Source: an uncultured Mucilaginibacter sp.
GTDB lineage: Bacteria; Bacteroidota; Bacteroidia; Sphingobacteriales; Sphingobacteriaceae
Direction of reading: 5' to 3'
Assembly: GCF_946479965.1 (NCBI RefSeq)
Contig: NZ_CAMLHX010000003.1
Coordinates: 1 to 64,000 of the forward strand
DNA length: 64,000 nt
The first letter of the stretch is position 1. Each line of letters begins with the position of its first letter. A program made the translations under genes and the position numbers. Below are positions 25,302-34,035 of the stretch, piece after piece. The notes below the pieces were generated by a model. The model was not told the origin of the DNA, did no database searches, and was given only the letters and a program-made list of their open reading frames with translations.

Positions 25302-26843
25302 ATGATAATCATACATAACCATATTAAAAAAGCTGTTCCTGCTGTGTTGTTAATGCTATACTGCATTATTGCAAGGGCGCAGGACAACCCAGTTTCGGTA
25401 AATATCGACCTGTCAAAAAAATATCAGCATATCAACAATTTCGGCGCGTCAGATGCCTGGTCATGCCAGTTCATTGGCAATTGGCCCGACGAGAAGAAAA
25501 ATAAAATTGCCGATATGCTTTTCAGTGCTGATACACTTGCCGATGGCTCACCCAAAGGCATTGCTTTATCATTATGGCGGTTTAATATCGGTGCCGGCAG
25601 CGCACAGCAAGGCCCACAAAGTGGCATTAAAGACGAATGGCGCCGGGCAGAATCATTTTTAAATGCTGACGGCACTTATAACTGGCAAAAACAAGCTGGA
25701 CAGGTATGGTTTTTAAAGGCTGCTAAGATGCGTGGTGTTAATCAGTTCTTGGGCTTTGTTAACAGTCCGCCAATACAATTTACCATTAACGGCAAGGCTT
25801 TTGCAAACGCGGGCAAAACAAACATTTCTCCCGACCGCTATAACGCTTTTGCCGAATATCTTTCAAGAGTTGTAAAGGGGGTAGAGCAGACGAGCGGGGT
25901 TAAGTTAAATTACATTAGTCCGGTAAACGAGCCCCAATGGGATTGGAGTGATGGTGGACAGGAAGGCAGCCCCTATATTAATTCAGAAATAGCGGGAATA
26001 GTGAAGGCGGTTAACAAGATTTTCATAAAAAATAAAATAGAGGCAAAGCTGATGGTATCAGAAGCCGGAAGTATTAATTATTTGCTTGCCGCCAATGATA
26101 AACCGGACAAGGATAATCAACTGAATGATTTTTTCAACCCTGTATCCACCAATTATATCGGTGATCTGCCGGGTGTGAGTAAAACTATTGCCGGGCACAG
26201 CTATTTTACTACTTCTCCAAAGGCATTGGCAATAAAAACACGTACAAGTTTGGCCGATAGCGCTGCCGCCCGTAGGATAGATTTCTGGCAGTCTGAATAC
26301 TGCATTTTAGGCGATAACGCCGGCGAGATAGATGGCAAAGAACGCGATCTGGGCATTGACGCGGCACTGTACGTGGCAAGTGTTATCCATACCGATCTGA
26401 CTGTGGCCAATGCATCGGCCTGGCACTGGTGGACCGCCATATCTGCCTATAATTATAAAGACGGACTTATCTATGTAGACAAAAACAAAACAGACGGCAA
26501 TTACTACGATAGCAAAATGCTTTGGGCCTTGGGTAATTATAGCAGGTTTATAAGGCCCGGTGCTGTAAGAGTTGACGTTAAAGTAGGCGAAAACGCCGCT
26601 TTGAATAATCCGTTATTGGTTTCGGCATTTAAAAATGGCAGGAGCTTGGTAACGGTTTTCGTCAATCAAAATGCTAATGATGTATCTATTAACTTAAATG
26701 TCAATGGTAATATTGATCTGGTAAAGACCTATACAACATCGCAAACTAATAACCTTAAAGCAAGCAGCATTGGTTCTGTTAAAAATAAAAATTTTATCAT
26801 CCCGTCCCGTTCTGTAGTCACTTTAACAGGCGTTATTAAATAA
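25302..26843 (+). CDS. GH30 family glycoside hydrolase (beta-1,6-galactanase-like)
   Basis: 513 residues from the ATG at 25302 (a GTG 18 bases earlier is less likely), with a signal peptide ending at ARAQ. The N-terminal INNFGASDAWSCQFIG segment is typical of GH30 barrels. Acid/base Glu210 lies in SPVNEPQWDW and nucleophile Glu332 in FWQSEYCIL. A beta-sandwich (about 415-513), ending in RSVVTLTGVIK, completes the usual GH30 two-domain form. The FGASDAWSCQ motif and overall pattern resemble the galactanase-type members more than glucosylceramidases, which is a judgement by eye. With GH35 next door, this points to a galactan side-chain substrate. Confidence 0.87.
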   Translation: MIIIHNHIKKAVPAVLLMLYCIIARAQDNPVSVNIDLSKKYQHINNFGASDAWSCQFIGNWPDEKKNKIADMLFSADTLADGSPKGIALSLWRFNIGAGSAQQGPQSGIKDEWRRAESFLNADGTYNWQKQAGQVWFLKAAKMRGVNQFLGFVNSPPIQFTINGKAFANAGKTNISPDRYNAFAEYLSRVVKGVEQTSGVKLNYISPVNEPQWDWSDGGQEGSPYINSEIAGIVKAVNKIFIKNKIEAKLMVSEAGSINYLLAANDKPDKDNQLNDFFNPVSTNYIGDLPGVSKTIAGHSYFTTSPKALAIKTRTSLADSAAARRIDFWQSEYCILGDNAGEIDGKERDLGIDAALYVASVIHTDLTVANASAWHWWTAISAYNYKDGLIYVDKNKTDGNYYDSKMLWALGNYSRFIRPGAVRVDVKVGENAALNNPLLVSAFKNGRSLVTVFVNQNANDVSINLNVNGNIDLVKTYTTSQTNNLKASSIGSVKNKNFIIPSRSVVTLTGVIK

Positions 26844-26932
26844 TGAACATCAAATAATACATCAATTTAGCCAAATAATCGGGCTCAACCATTCAGTAAC
26901 ACAATACCAATTATATTATACTTTTTTCAACC

Positions 26933-28750
26933 ATGACTCCTAAAAAAATTATAACGCTTTTGGCTATCCTTCTATCGCAATTTAGCCTTAAAGCCCAACA
27001 GCATACATTTACCTTGAGCGATTCGGCCTTTGTGCTGGATGGTAAACCTTTTCAGATGATATCAGGCGAAATGCATTATCCGCGTGTGCCGCGCGAGGCC
27101 TGGCGCCCCCGGATGAAGATGGCCAAAGCCATGGGGCTGAATACGATTGGTACTTATGTATTTTGGAACCTGCACGAGCCGCAAAAGGGAAAATTTGATT
27201 TCAGCGGGAATAATGATGTGGCCGCTTTTGTTAAGATAGCCCGCGAAGAAGGTTTATGGGTGATATTGCGCCCAAGCCCATACGTATGCGCCGAATGGGA
27301 GTTTGGTGGCTATCCTTATTGGTTGCAAAATGAAAAAGGCTTAGTAGTACGCAGTAAGGAAGCTCAATATTTAAAAGAATATGAAAACTATATTAAAGAA
27401 GTAGGTAAACAATTGGCCCCGTTGCAAATAAACCATGGTGGTAATATTCTGATGGTTCAAATTGAGAACGAATACGGTTCTTATGGTAGCGATAAGGAGT
27501 ACCTGGCCATTAACGAGCGCTTGTTTAAAGAGGCTGGTTTTGACGGCTTATTATATACTTGCGATCCGGCTAAGGATGTGGCTAAAGGGCATCTGCCCGG
27601 TTTATTGCCCGCTGCAAATGGTATTGACGACCCTGCTAAAGTAAAAAAGCTGATCAGGGATAATCACGACGGCAAAGGGCCATTTTATATAGCGGAATGG
27701 TATCCGGCATGGTTTGATTGGTGGGGAACGCAACACCATACGGTACCTGCCGAGAATTACACTACCAAGCTTGACAGTGTACTTTCAGCCGGCATCTCAA
27801 TAAATATGTATATGTTTCATGGAGGTACCACACGTGGATTTATGAACGGTGCTAATTATAACGATAAAAACCCTTATGAGCCACAGATAAGCAGCTATGA
27901 CTATGATGCCCCGCTTGACGAGGCCGGTAATGCTACACGTAAGTTTATGCTATTTAGGGATGTTATAGCTAAGCATTTGCCCGCGGGGCAAACCCTGCCG
28001 CCGATACCTGCCGCTAAGCCAACTATTGCTATAACCGGTATCAGGTTAACCAAAAGCGCTGATCTGTTAACCTTGCTGCCAAAACCGGTGCTAAGTAAAA
28101 CTCCACTTACATTTGAGGACTTAAACCAGGATTATGGATTTGTGTTATACAGCAGCACCTTAGCGGGTGGCAAAACCGGTGTACTTAAGCTTAAAGACCT
28201 GCGCGATTATGCAATTATAATGGTAAATGGTAAGCGTGTGGGCATTTTAGATCGCAGGCATAATCAGGATAGCCTTAAAATTACTTTACCTGCCGGTAAG
28301 GTAAAGCTGGATATCCTTGTGGAAAATCTTGGCCGCATTAACTTCGGGCCATACCTGCTAAAAAATAAGAAAGGCATAACTGAGAATGTTCTATTTGATG
28401 GCAAGCAGGTTTATAATTGGGCCATGTATAGTTTGCCTTTCAGTAATGTAAGTCACATAGTTTACAACACCAAAATAAAGAGCGACAGGCCAACAGTTAA
28501 AAAGGGTACCTTCAATCTTTCAAGGATTGCTGATACCTATCTTGATATGAGCCATTGTGGCAAAGGAGTGGTTTGGGTTAACGGCCATAATTTAGGCAGG
28601 TACTGGTCTGTAGGACCCCAGCAAACACTTTATTTACCGGCTGAGTGGCTGAAAAAAGGGCGAAATGATATTGTAGTATTTGAATTGCTGAAAAACGACA
28701 TTCATTCTTTAAATAGCGCTAAAACACCAATATTAAATAAGCTGCAGTAG
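26933..28750 (+). CDS. GH35 beta-galactosidase
   Basis: 605 residues with a signal peptide (ending LKAQ). The GH35 barrel opens with LDGKPFQMISGEMHYPRVP and GLNTIGTYVFWNLHEP; RPSPYVCAEWEFGGYPYWL is the family hallmark. The acid/base is Glu180 in QIENEYGSYG and the nucleophile Glu255 in YIAEWYPAWFDWWG. The C-terminal part (about 350-605) has beta-sandwich domains, ending with the WVNGHNLGRYWSVGPQQTLY element. It removes terminal beta-galactose residues in the periplasm. It is the last gene of the polysaccharide locus, 89 bases after GH30, and a terminator follows. Confidence 0.95.
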   Translation: MTPKKIITLLAILLSQFSLKAQQHTFTLSDSAFVLDGKPFQMISGEMHYPRVPREAWRPRMKMAKAMGLNTIGTYVFWNLHEPQKGKFDFSGNNDVAAFVKIAREEGLWVILRPSPYVCAEWEFGGYPYWLQNEKGLVVRSKEAQYLKEYENYIKEVGKQLAPLQINHGGNILMVQIENEYGSYGSDKEYLAINERLFKEAGFDGLLYTCDPAKDVAKGHLPGLLPAANGIDDPAKVKKLIRDNHDGKGPFYIAEWYPAWFDWWGTQHHTVPAENYTTKLDSVLSAGISINMYMFHGGTTRGFMNGANYNDKNPYEPQISSYDYDAPLDEAGNATRKFMLFRDVIAKHLPAGQTLPPIPAAKPTIAITGIRLTKSADLLTLLPKPVLSKTPLTFEDLNQDYGFVLYSSTLAGGKTGVLKLKDLRDYAIIMVNGKRVGILDRRHNQDSLKITLPAGKVKLDILVENLGRINFGPYLLKNKKGITENVLFDGKQVYNWAMYSLPFSNVSHIVYNTKIKSDRPTVKKGTFNLSRIADTYLDMSHCGKGVVWVNGHNLGRYWSVGPQQTLYLPAEWLKKGRNDIVVFELLKNDIHSLNSAKTPILNKLQ

Positions 28751-28832
28751 GCATATTGCAATCGGAGGAGCGGGAGGGAAGCAAATGCCGTAAATTGATG
28801 AATAAAAAATAAAAGAGTTTGCTCTAAAATAC

Positions 28833-28866
28833 AAAAGCCTGCAATCATTTGATTTGCAGGCTTTTT
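28833..28866. terminator. Bidirectional terminator between GH35 and tRNA-Ser
   Basis: A 12-bp stem (AAAAGCCTGCAA with TTGCAGGCTTTT) with A and T runs on both sides. It serves the plus-strand locus and the minus-strand tRNA. Confidence 0.85.
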
Positions 28867-28885
28867 CGTTTGATATTGAATCTTG

Positions 28886-28970
28886 CGGAGAGCTAGGGAT
28901 TCGAACCCCAGGACCTGTTACAGTCAACAGTTTTCAAGACTGCCGCAATCGACCACTCTGCCAGCTCTCC
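28886..28970 (-). tRNA. tRNA-Ser (anticodon UGA)
   Basis: An 85-base class II tRNA. The acceptor stem pairs GGAGAGC with GCTCTCC and the discriminator is G. The anticodon arm CAGTC-TTGAAAA-CTG has the loop reading TGA, decoding UCA. A long variable arm (TTGACTG...CAGGTCC region) and a TTCGAAT T-loop fit tRNA-Ser. The 3' CCA is not encoded. Confidence 0.95.
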
Positions 28971-29057
28971 GGGGACAAAAGTACAAATCCGGGCCGAATT
29001 GGCAAATTAGATTTCAAGTTTTTTTAATATAACCTTAACAAGCAGGTAGCCAAATAT

Positions 29058-30032
29058 TTACGTCTTAAATTGTTGGTTTCGGAAGCTGTTAAAACGCGGT
29101 TTCTCTACTTTTATGTTGCGTTTGGCCAGATCAATGTTGGCATTTAGCTCGAATCCAATGAGAAGAATGAGCGAATTTAGGTACAACCATATCATAACCA
29201 CGATGAGCGTGCCGATAGAGCCGTAGATCTTGTTGTAGGATGAGAAATTGTTGATATAGTAAGTAAACCCTATTGACGTTAACACTGCAAGTGTTGTTGC
29301 CAACACCGAGCCGGGACTCAGAAACTTCCATTTTAACTTATGCGCGGGGCCATAGCGATAAAGCAGGGATATACTGAAAAAGAATAGTCCTATAATGATG
29401 ATCCAGCGCGAAAGCGTGACTAAATAGATCCAAAAGCTGCTGTCACTTGCTATGCGCTCCTGCATATTACTGATAATGGTTTGCCCAACAATTAAAACAA
29501 CAATTGCAGTAAGCAGCGCGAAACTTATCACTACGGTAAGCAAAGTTGCTACGGCACGTCTTTTAAGCCAGGTTCGCTTTTCAAGCAGGAGGGAGGAGTC
29601 GTTAAATGCTCGCATTAAATTCCCTACACCATTAGTCGCGAAGTAAAGTGCCGTAATAAAGCCCACAGAAAGCAAGCTTGCGTTTTGATTTTTTATGATG
29701 TCTACAATAGTGGCTTGAAAGGCCATATAAGCAGTAGTTGGCAAAATGGTTTGCAGTAATTCCAGCAGGTTATCCTGAAAATGGGTTACGGGTATATAGG
29801 CTATTAGTGTAAACAGAAATATGGTTGCCGGAAAGAGCGCCAGCATAAAGTTGTAAGCTAAAGCTGATGCACGGTTGAGTAACGACTCTTCTAAGAATTC
29901 ATTAACCAGCGAGACAAGTATTACATATACAGATATGCCGCCAAACCACGAAGGTGTTAATGCCTTAAGGTATTTAACAAAACGCCGGTAAAACTCCGCA
30001 TGTCTAAGCAAAAGGCGATGTATCCATCTCAT
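29058..30032 (-). CDS. YihY/BrkB family inner-membrane protein
   Basis: 324 residues with about six hydrophobic helices in the YihY pattern: the SALAYNFMLALFPATIFLF segment, FITALYFATNGVGNLMRAFN, and the C-terminal PGSVLATTLAVLTSIGFTYY with YGSIGTLIVVMIWLYLNS. The family was once called ribonuclease BN by mistake; its transport or envelope role is still not settled. It is the last gene of a minus-strand envelope operon, 11 bases after the thioesterase gene. A polar, basic tail (KRNIKVEKPRF) is cytoplasmic. Confidence 0.92.
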   Translation of the reverse strand: MRWIHRLLLRHAEFYRRFVKYLKALTPSWFGGISVYVILVSLVNEFLEESLLNRASALAYNFMLALFPATIFLFTLIAYIPVTHFQDNLLELLQTILPTTAYMAFQATIVDIIKNQNASLLSVGFITALYFATNGVGNLMRAFNDSSLLLEKRTWLKRRAVATLLTVVISFALLTAIVVLIVGQTIISNMQERIASDSSFWIYLVTLSRWIIIIGLFFFSISLLYRYGPAHKLKWKFLSPGSVLATTLAVLTSIGFTYYINNFSSYNKIYGSIGTLIVVMIWLYLNSLILLIGFELNANIDLAKRNIKVEKPRFNSFRNQQFKT

Positions 30033-30043
30033 TAATTGCTAAT

Positions 30044-30451
30044 TTACTTAAAAAAAGGCTTCAGCTTTTCTAAAAATTCCCGATCGGGTAAACAAGGGCG
30101 CAGTGTAGCCATTTTTACGAAGCAAAGCAGTGTTTCGCCCACGTGAATAAGTTCCTGTTTTTCGTTGAATAGCTCGTAGTTAAAATGAATAGTAACTCCC
30201 GGCATCTTGTCCAACATAACCCTTACGGTTATTTCTTCATCATACCGGGCGGGCTTTAAGTATTTACAACTCATTTCCATTACCGGCATCATTATACCCG
30301 ATGCCTCCATGCCCGCATAGGTAAGGCCCATGCTGCGCAGCATCTCTACACGGCCCACCTCGTAAAACCCGGCATAGTTACCATAATACATGTAACCCAT
30401 TTGGTCGGTTTCGCCATAGCGAACCCTTATTTTGGTAGAATGCTCAAACAT
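30044..30451 (-). CDS. Acyl-CoA thioesterase, hot-dog fold (YbgC/FadM type)
   Basis: 135 residues, standard for the 4-hydroxybenzoyl-CoA thioesterase family. The N-terminal motif RVRYGETDQMGYMYYGNY contains Asp16, the conserved active-site acid, and the long helix follows (EVGRVEMLRSMG). Such enzymes hydrolyse short to medium acyl-CoAs in the cytoplasm; some bind Tol-Pal or phospholipid synthesis proteins. Its ATG overlaps the mltG stop by one base, showing translational coupling in the envelope operon. Confidence 0.92.
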   Translation of the reverse strand: MFEHSTKIRVRYGETDQMGYMYYGNYAGFYEVGRVEMLRSMGLTYAGMEASGIMMPVMEMSCKYLKPARYDEEITVRVMLDKMPGVTIHFNYELFNEKQELIHVGETLLCFVKMATLRPCLPDREFLEKLKPFFK

Positions 30452-31503
30452 TATTTTTTAATGTTACGCTCATTAAGCGCTTTTCTGAATTTTTGCGCAT
30501 TTATATTATGATCTTTCACATTATCAGCGAAATTGTGGTAGCCGGAAAAATCCTCCTTAGCACACATATAAATATAATTGCTTGGCTTATAATTTAAAAC
30601 CGCATTAACCGCATTTACCGACGGCATCATAATAGGGCCCGGCGGTAAGCCTTTATTGGCATAAGTGTTATACGGTGATGGTACTGAAAGGTAACGGTTA
30701 AGCACACGCCTGATGGTAAAATCCTTCATCGCGAATATAACTGTAGGATCAGATTCAAGTTTCATGCCTTTTTTAAGGCGATTGAGGTACAAACCGGCTA
30801 TTGTGGGCATTTCCGCATCAACCAAAGCTTCCGCATCAACTATCGAAGCCAGTATGCTTACCTGCACAGGTGTCAAATTAAGTTCGGCGGCTTTAGCCTT
30901 TCGCTCTTTTGTCCAGAAATTCTGGTAATGCGTATACATTTTCTTGAAGAACTTTTCGGGCGTGGTGTTCCAATATATCTCGTAAGAATCAGGCATAAAA
31001 GCTACATACACATTATCTGTTGTAAAGCCATACTGTTTAATAAAATCCGTTGAATCCAATAGCCGAATGATCTCGGTTGAATCCGGCTCTAGCTTATTAC
31101 CTGCAAAAGCGGCAAACTGTTCTTTAAGCCTGATATTATGAAAAGCGAATGTAACGGGCTCCTGAGCGCCTGATGCAAGCATGTTGATCAACTTACGATT
31201 GCTCATTCCCTCCTTTAGGCGGTATCTACCCGGTTTAACCCGGCCGGGATATTTCATATTCTGCGCCGCCCACAAAAAGTTGGTGCTGTCTTTTACAATT
31301 TTTTTATCACGGATGGTTTTATATACGCTGTCAAAATCTTCGCCGGTGTGGATATACAAATACTCCTCGTTGCCGGTTACATTGGGGCCGAAAAACTTGA
31401 GGTAATAAAACAGCATTGTGCCGCCTAAGGCAACAACTATCAAAATTACCAGCGCTATAATGAACTTCTTTATTGAAGAACCCGATGATGCTTTTTTTGT
31501 CAT
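30451..31503 (-). CDS. mltG: Endolytic murein transglycosylase MltG
   Basis: 350 residues. One N-terminal membrane helix (FIIALVILIVVALGGTMLFYY) is followed by a LysM-like part and the YceG/MltG catalytic domain. The signature ASIVDAEALVDAEMPTIAG carries the conserved catalytic Glu, and YLNRLKKGMKLESDPTVIFAM and PSPYNTYANKGLPPGPI follow. MltG cuts nascent glycan strands at the inner membrane and sets their length. It is three bases downstream of the rhodanese gene and overlaps the thioesterase start, inside a cluster next to ddl, which fits cell-wall work. Confidence 0.95.
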   Translation of the reverse strand: MTKKASSGSSIKKFIIALVILIVVALGGTMLFYYLKFFGPNVTGNEEYLYIHTGEDFDSVYKTIRDKKIVKDSTNFLWAAQNMKYPGRVKPGRYRLKEGMSNRKLINMLASGAQEPVTFAFHNIRLKEQFAAFAGNKLEPDSTEIIRLLDSTDFIKQYGFTTDNVYVAFMPDSYEIYWNTTPEKFFKKMYTHYQNFWTKERKAKAAELNLTPVQVSILASIVDAEALVDAEMPTIAGLYLNRLKKGMKLESDPTVIFAMKDFTIRRVLNRYLSVPSPYNTYANKGLPPGPIMMPSVNAVNAVLNYKPSNYIYMCAKEDFSGYHNFADNVKDHNINAQKFRKALNERNIKK

Positions 31504-31506
31504 TGT

Positions 31507-31818
31507 TTAAATTGTAGTGGTTTGCGGTAATCTTTGCATTGCCAAAAGCCCGCCGGTTAAGTTTTTAACATTTCGATATCCGTTTTGAAGCAAAATTGCC
31601 TGCGCAGTTTTACTGCGGATGCCCGCCTTACAGATAACTACTATCTCGTCTGTTTTGTTATACTGAAGGGACTCAATATTTTCAATAAGTGCAGACAATG
31701 GTACATTCTTACCGCCAATGTTATAGGTATGAAACTCAATAACCTCGCGTACATCCAGAATATTAATGCCATCCGGTTGTGTTAAGCGTTGCTTAAAATC
31801 TGCCGCGTTAATTTCCAT
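31507..31818 (-). CDS. Rhodanese-like domain protein
   Basis: 103 residues forming a single rhodanese domain. INILDVREVIEFHTYNIGG opens the fold and the active-site loop is Cys63-Lys-Ala-Gly-Ile-Arg-Ser, with GYRNVKNLTGGL after it. Single-domain rhodaneses carry sulfane sulfur as a Cys persulfide. The physiological partner is not shown. It overlaps the end of the PASTA gene by 11 bases and leads directly into mltG, so it belongs to the same operon. Confidence 0.92.
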   Translation of the reverse strand: MEINAADFKQRLTQPDGINILDVREVIEFHTYNIGGKNVPLSALIENIESLQYNKTDEIVVICKAGIRSKTAQAILLQNGYRNVKNLTGGLLAMQRLPQTTTI

Positions 31819-32587
31819 CGCCGGTGCCTTGTGTAACAGTTAAGTTTATACGGCTGCCTATGCTTGTGGTGCTGGCAGAATCTGTTGGAGCCGGGAATTG
31901 GCTTATCACCTTAAGGCGGCTGGAGTCGGTAATGGCGCCCTGGTAGGTAATGTTCCCTAAGGTAAATCCGGCACCTTTTATAGCTACGCGGGCCTCATCC
32001 AGATCAAGATTAACTACTTCAGGTATTGGCAATTCGCCTGCACCGTTTCCATCTCCTAAAACCAGGTCAAGGCGCGATCCTTTAGGAATTTTAGTTCCCG
32101 ATTTTATTGTCTGGCCGTTCAGTTTAACTTCAAGTACCATATCGCGGGCTATATCCGAGCGGTAAGTAGTATCGCCGACCTTTAAGCCCAGATTAGCCAG
32201 GGTAGCAACGGCCTGAATATATTGTGTTTGCTCAATATCCGGCATAGCTACCGGTGGTGCCTGTAAGGCGGCCATGGTAAGGTAGATTATTCTTCCTTTT
32301 TTCACAAGCGTTCCCGCATCAGGATCTTGTTGTACAATAGTGCCAGGAGTTTCATCGCCTGCATAAATCGTGTCAACATAATAATTAAACCCCTGTTGCT
32401 CTAAAATGTCTATAGCACGATCAATACTAAGTTTTGTTAATTGTGGAACCGGCACGCCCGAGCCATGATCTGTATAATAACTTAAACTAAAAAAGGCTAT
32501 TAAAACCACTGATATTACCGACCCTATAGCGAATAACGCCGTTTTACGGAAGGAGCTGGTTTTAAGATAGGCCAATAATTTCTTCAT
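31808..32587 (-). CDS. PASTA-domain membrane protein
   Basis: 259 residues from the ATG of MKKLLAYLKTSS; an upstream ATG at 32626 falls inside the promoter and would add 13 residues. One membrane helix (about 15-37) anchors three periplasmic PASTA repeats: SGVPVPQLTKLSIDRAIDIL, then VAMPDIEQTQYIQAVATL, then LPIPEVVNLDLDEARVAI. PASTA domains bind uncrosslinked peptidoglycan or beta-lactams. There is no kinase domain, as is usual for the Bacteroidota version that sits next to ddl. It is the first gene of the minus-strand envelope operon. Confidence 0.93.
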   Translation of the reverse strand: MKKLLAYLKTSSFRKTALFAIGSVISVVLIAFFSLSYYTDHGSGVPVPQLTKLSIDRAIDILEQQGFNYYVDTIYAGDETPGTIVQQDPDAGTLVKKGRIIYLTMAALQAPPVAMPDIEQTQYIQAVATLANLGLKVGDTTYRSDIARDMVLEVKLNGQTIKSGTKIPKGSRLDLVLGDGNGAGELPIPEVVNLDLDEARVAIKGAGFTLGNITYQGAITDSSRLKVISQFPAPTDSASTTSIGSRINLTVTQGTGDGN

Positions 32588-32623
32588 TTTGCCAATTGAG
32601 TTTGTTTTGCCTGTAAGGGCTAT

Positions 32624-32631
32624 CAAACATA
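32624..32631 (-). promoter_or_regulatory. -7 box of the PASTA-mltG operon
   Basis: TATGTTTG on the minus strand matches the Bacteroidota TAnnTTTG box and would place the start site about 30 bases before the ATG at 32587. No clear -33 TTG is seen. Confidence 0.5.
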
Positions 32632-32741
32632 GGTAAATTTTTGAAATTACTATTCAGCGGCAGCGAAAATTAGACAGATCAGGGCTAAAGAACTACGGCT
32701 CAAAAGCTATTATTTTTAAGCTGTTGGCTTCTAAAAATATT

Positions 32742-32749
32742 TATATTTG
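32742..32749 (+). promoter_or_regulatory. -7 box of ddl
   Basis: TATATTTG matches TAnnTTTG. It ends only seven bases before the ddl ATG (32757), so the transcript may be leaderless or nearly so. A TTG lies 15 bases upstream (32724), a short spacing. Confidence 0.5.
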
Positions 32750-32756
32750 GCGCTAT

Positions 32757-33752
32757 ATGGCAACCAAAAACATAGCTCTGCTGGCCGGTGGGTTTACCGG
32801 TGAATACGAAGTTTCAATAAACAGCGCGAAAAACATAGCGGCAAATCTTGATCCTGCTAAGTATAAAGTATATACCATTTTAATTGACCGCAATCGTTGG
32901 TTTTATGATGATGGCGCTAACGGAGTAGATGTAGATAAGAATGATTTCAGCATAAGTGTAAACAGCGAAAAAGTAAAATTTGATTTTGCTTTTATCACCA
33001 TACACGGCACACCCGGCGAAGACGGAAAACTACAGGGTTATTTTGACCTGATAGGCATGCCTTATAATACCTGCGATGTTACCACATCGGCCATTAGCAT
33101 GAACAAAGCTTATACTAAAGCCATTGTGCACGGTATACATGATCTGCATATAGCCAGTTCTGTTAAATTGAAAAGACGCGATCCGCATGATATTGCCGGT
33201 GTAGTTGCTACTTTAAAGTTTCCCCTATTTGTTAAACCTAACAACGGCGGTAGCAGTGTTGGCATGAGCAAGGTTTACAAGCCAAATGGCTTAAGCAATG
33301 CTCTTGATAAAGCATTCCACGAAGATGACCAGATTTTAGTAGAAGAGTTTATTAAAGGGCGCGAGTTTAGTGTTGGGATTGTACATATGCACGGTAAGAT
33401 AACCGTATTGCCTATTACTGAAATAATAAGCTCAAAAGACTTTTTTGATTACGAAGCTAAATATACGCCTGGCGTATCAGAAGAAATAACTCCGGCAGAC
33501 TTGCCGGTTATGAAGCGTGAGCAAATCGTCAATATAGTGACCGAAGTTTACCAGCGCCTTAATTGCCGCGGCATGGTACGGGTTGATTTTATTTTAGAGG
33601 AAGCGACCAATGATTTCTACTTTATCGAGGTTAATACCACTCCGGGCCAGTCATTAAACAGTCTGATACCACAACAAGTACGTGCTGCCGGGATGAGTGT
33701 AACAGATTTTTATGGCGAATTGATTGAAGGGACAATAGGCCATGGTGCTTGA
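32757..33752 (+). CDS. ddl: D-alanine--D-alanine ligase
   Basis: 331 residues from MATKNIALLAGGFTGEYEVS, the normal family start; a TTG at 32724 would place the start upstream of the promoter box. ATP-grasp architecture: the N-domain with EYEVS, the lid and ATP-binding part PLFVKPNNGGSSVGMSKV, DQILVEEFIKGREFSVG, and the metal/catalytic end DFYFIEVNTTPGQS. It joins two D-Ala for the peptidoglycan stem peptide in the cytoplasm. It diverges from the PASTA operon and overlaps the next gene by 11 bases. Confidence 0.97.
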   Translation: MATKNIALLAGGFTGEYEVSINSAKNIAANLDPAKYKVYTILIDRNRWFYDDGANGVDVDKNDFSISVNSEKVKFDFAFITIHGTPGEDGKLQGYFDLIGMPYNTCDVTTSAISMNKAYTKAIVHGIHDLHIASSVKLKRRDPHDIAGVVATLKFPLFVKPNNGGSSVGMSKVYKPNGLSNALDKAFHEDDQILVEEFIKGREFSVGIVHMHGKITVLPITEIISSKDFFDYEAKYTPGVSEEITPADLPVMKREQIVNIVTEVYQRLNCRGMVRVDFILEEATNDFYFIEVNTTPGQSLNSLIPQQVRAAGMSVTDFYGELIEGTIGHGA

Positions 33753-34032
33753 GGCGGCTGTACTATATGTGCTGCCCGGTAAGGAGGACAATTTTGAGAA
33801 AGACTTTAAAATAGCAGGACAATTCATTAGTTCTGTCCCGGGCTATATAAAGCACAGTTTGCAAAAATGTCTTGAGCAAGCCGGTAAATACCTGCTATTA
33901 GTGGAATGGGAGAGTTTGGAGGCCCACACTATCGGTTTCAGGCAATCGGCCGTATACGAACCATGGAAAAAGCTATTGCATCATTATTATGATCCTTTCC
34001 CTGTGGTTGAACACTATCAGGCCGTTGTTTAA
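33742..34032 (+). CDS. Antibiotic biosynthesis monooxygenase (ABM)-domain protein
   Basis: 96 residues with the dimeric ferredoxin-like ABM pattern: EAAVLYVLPGKEDNFEKDF, SSVPGYIKHSLQKC, YLLLVEWESLEAHTIGFRQS and a C-terminal aromatic strand. ABM proteins include cofactor-free monooxygenases, haem-binding proteins and many of unknown role; nothing here identifies the substrate. It overlaps the end of ddl by 11 bases, so it is translated from the ddl mRNA. It converges on the lysozyme gene with a three-base gap. Confidence 0.85.
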   Translation: MVLEAAVLYVLPGKEDNFEKDFKIAGQFISSVPGYIKHSLQKCLEQAGKYLLLVEWESLEAHTIGFRQSAVYEPWKKLLHHYYDPFPVVEHYQAVV

Positions 34033-34035
34033 ATA

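Noticed and set aside
28733..28927. Open frame on the minus strand overlapping the tRNA-Ser region
   Set aside because: It overlaps a terminator and the tRNA and has no protein-like pattern; it is a shadow.
29058..30032. YihY protein considered as ribonuclease BN
   Set aside because: That name comes from an old misassignment; the sequence is a multi-span membrane protein without nuclease motifs.
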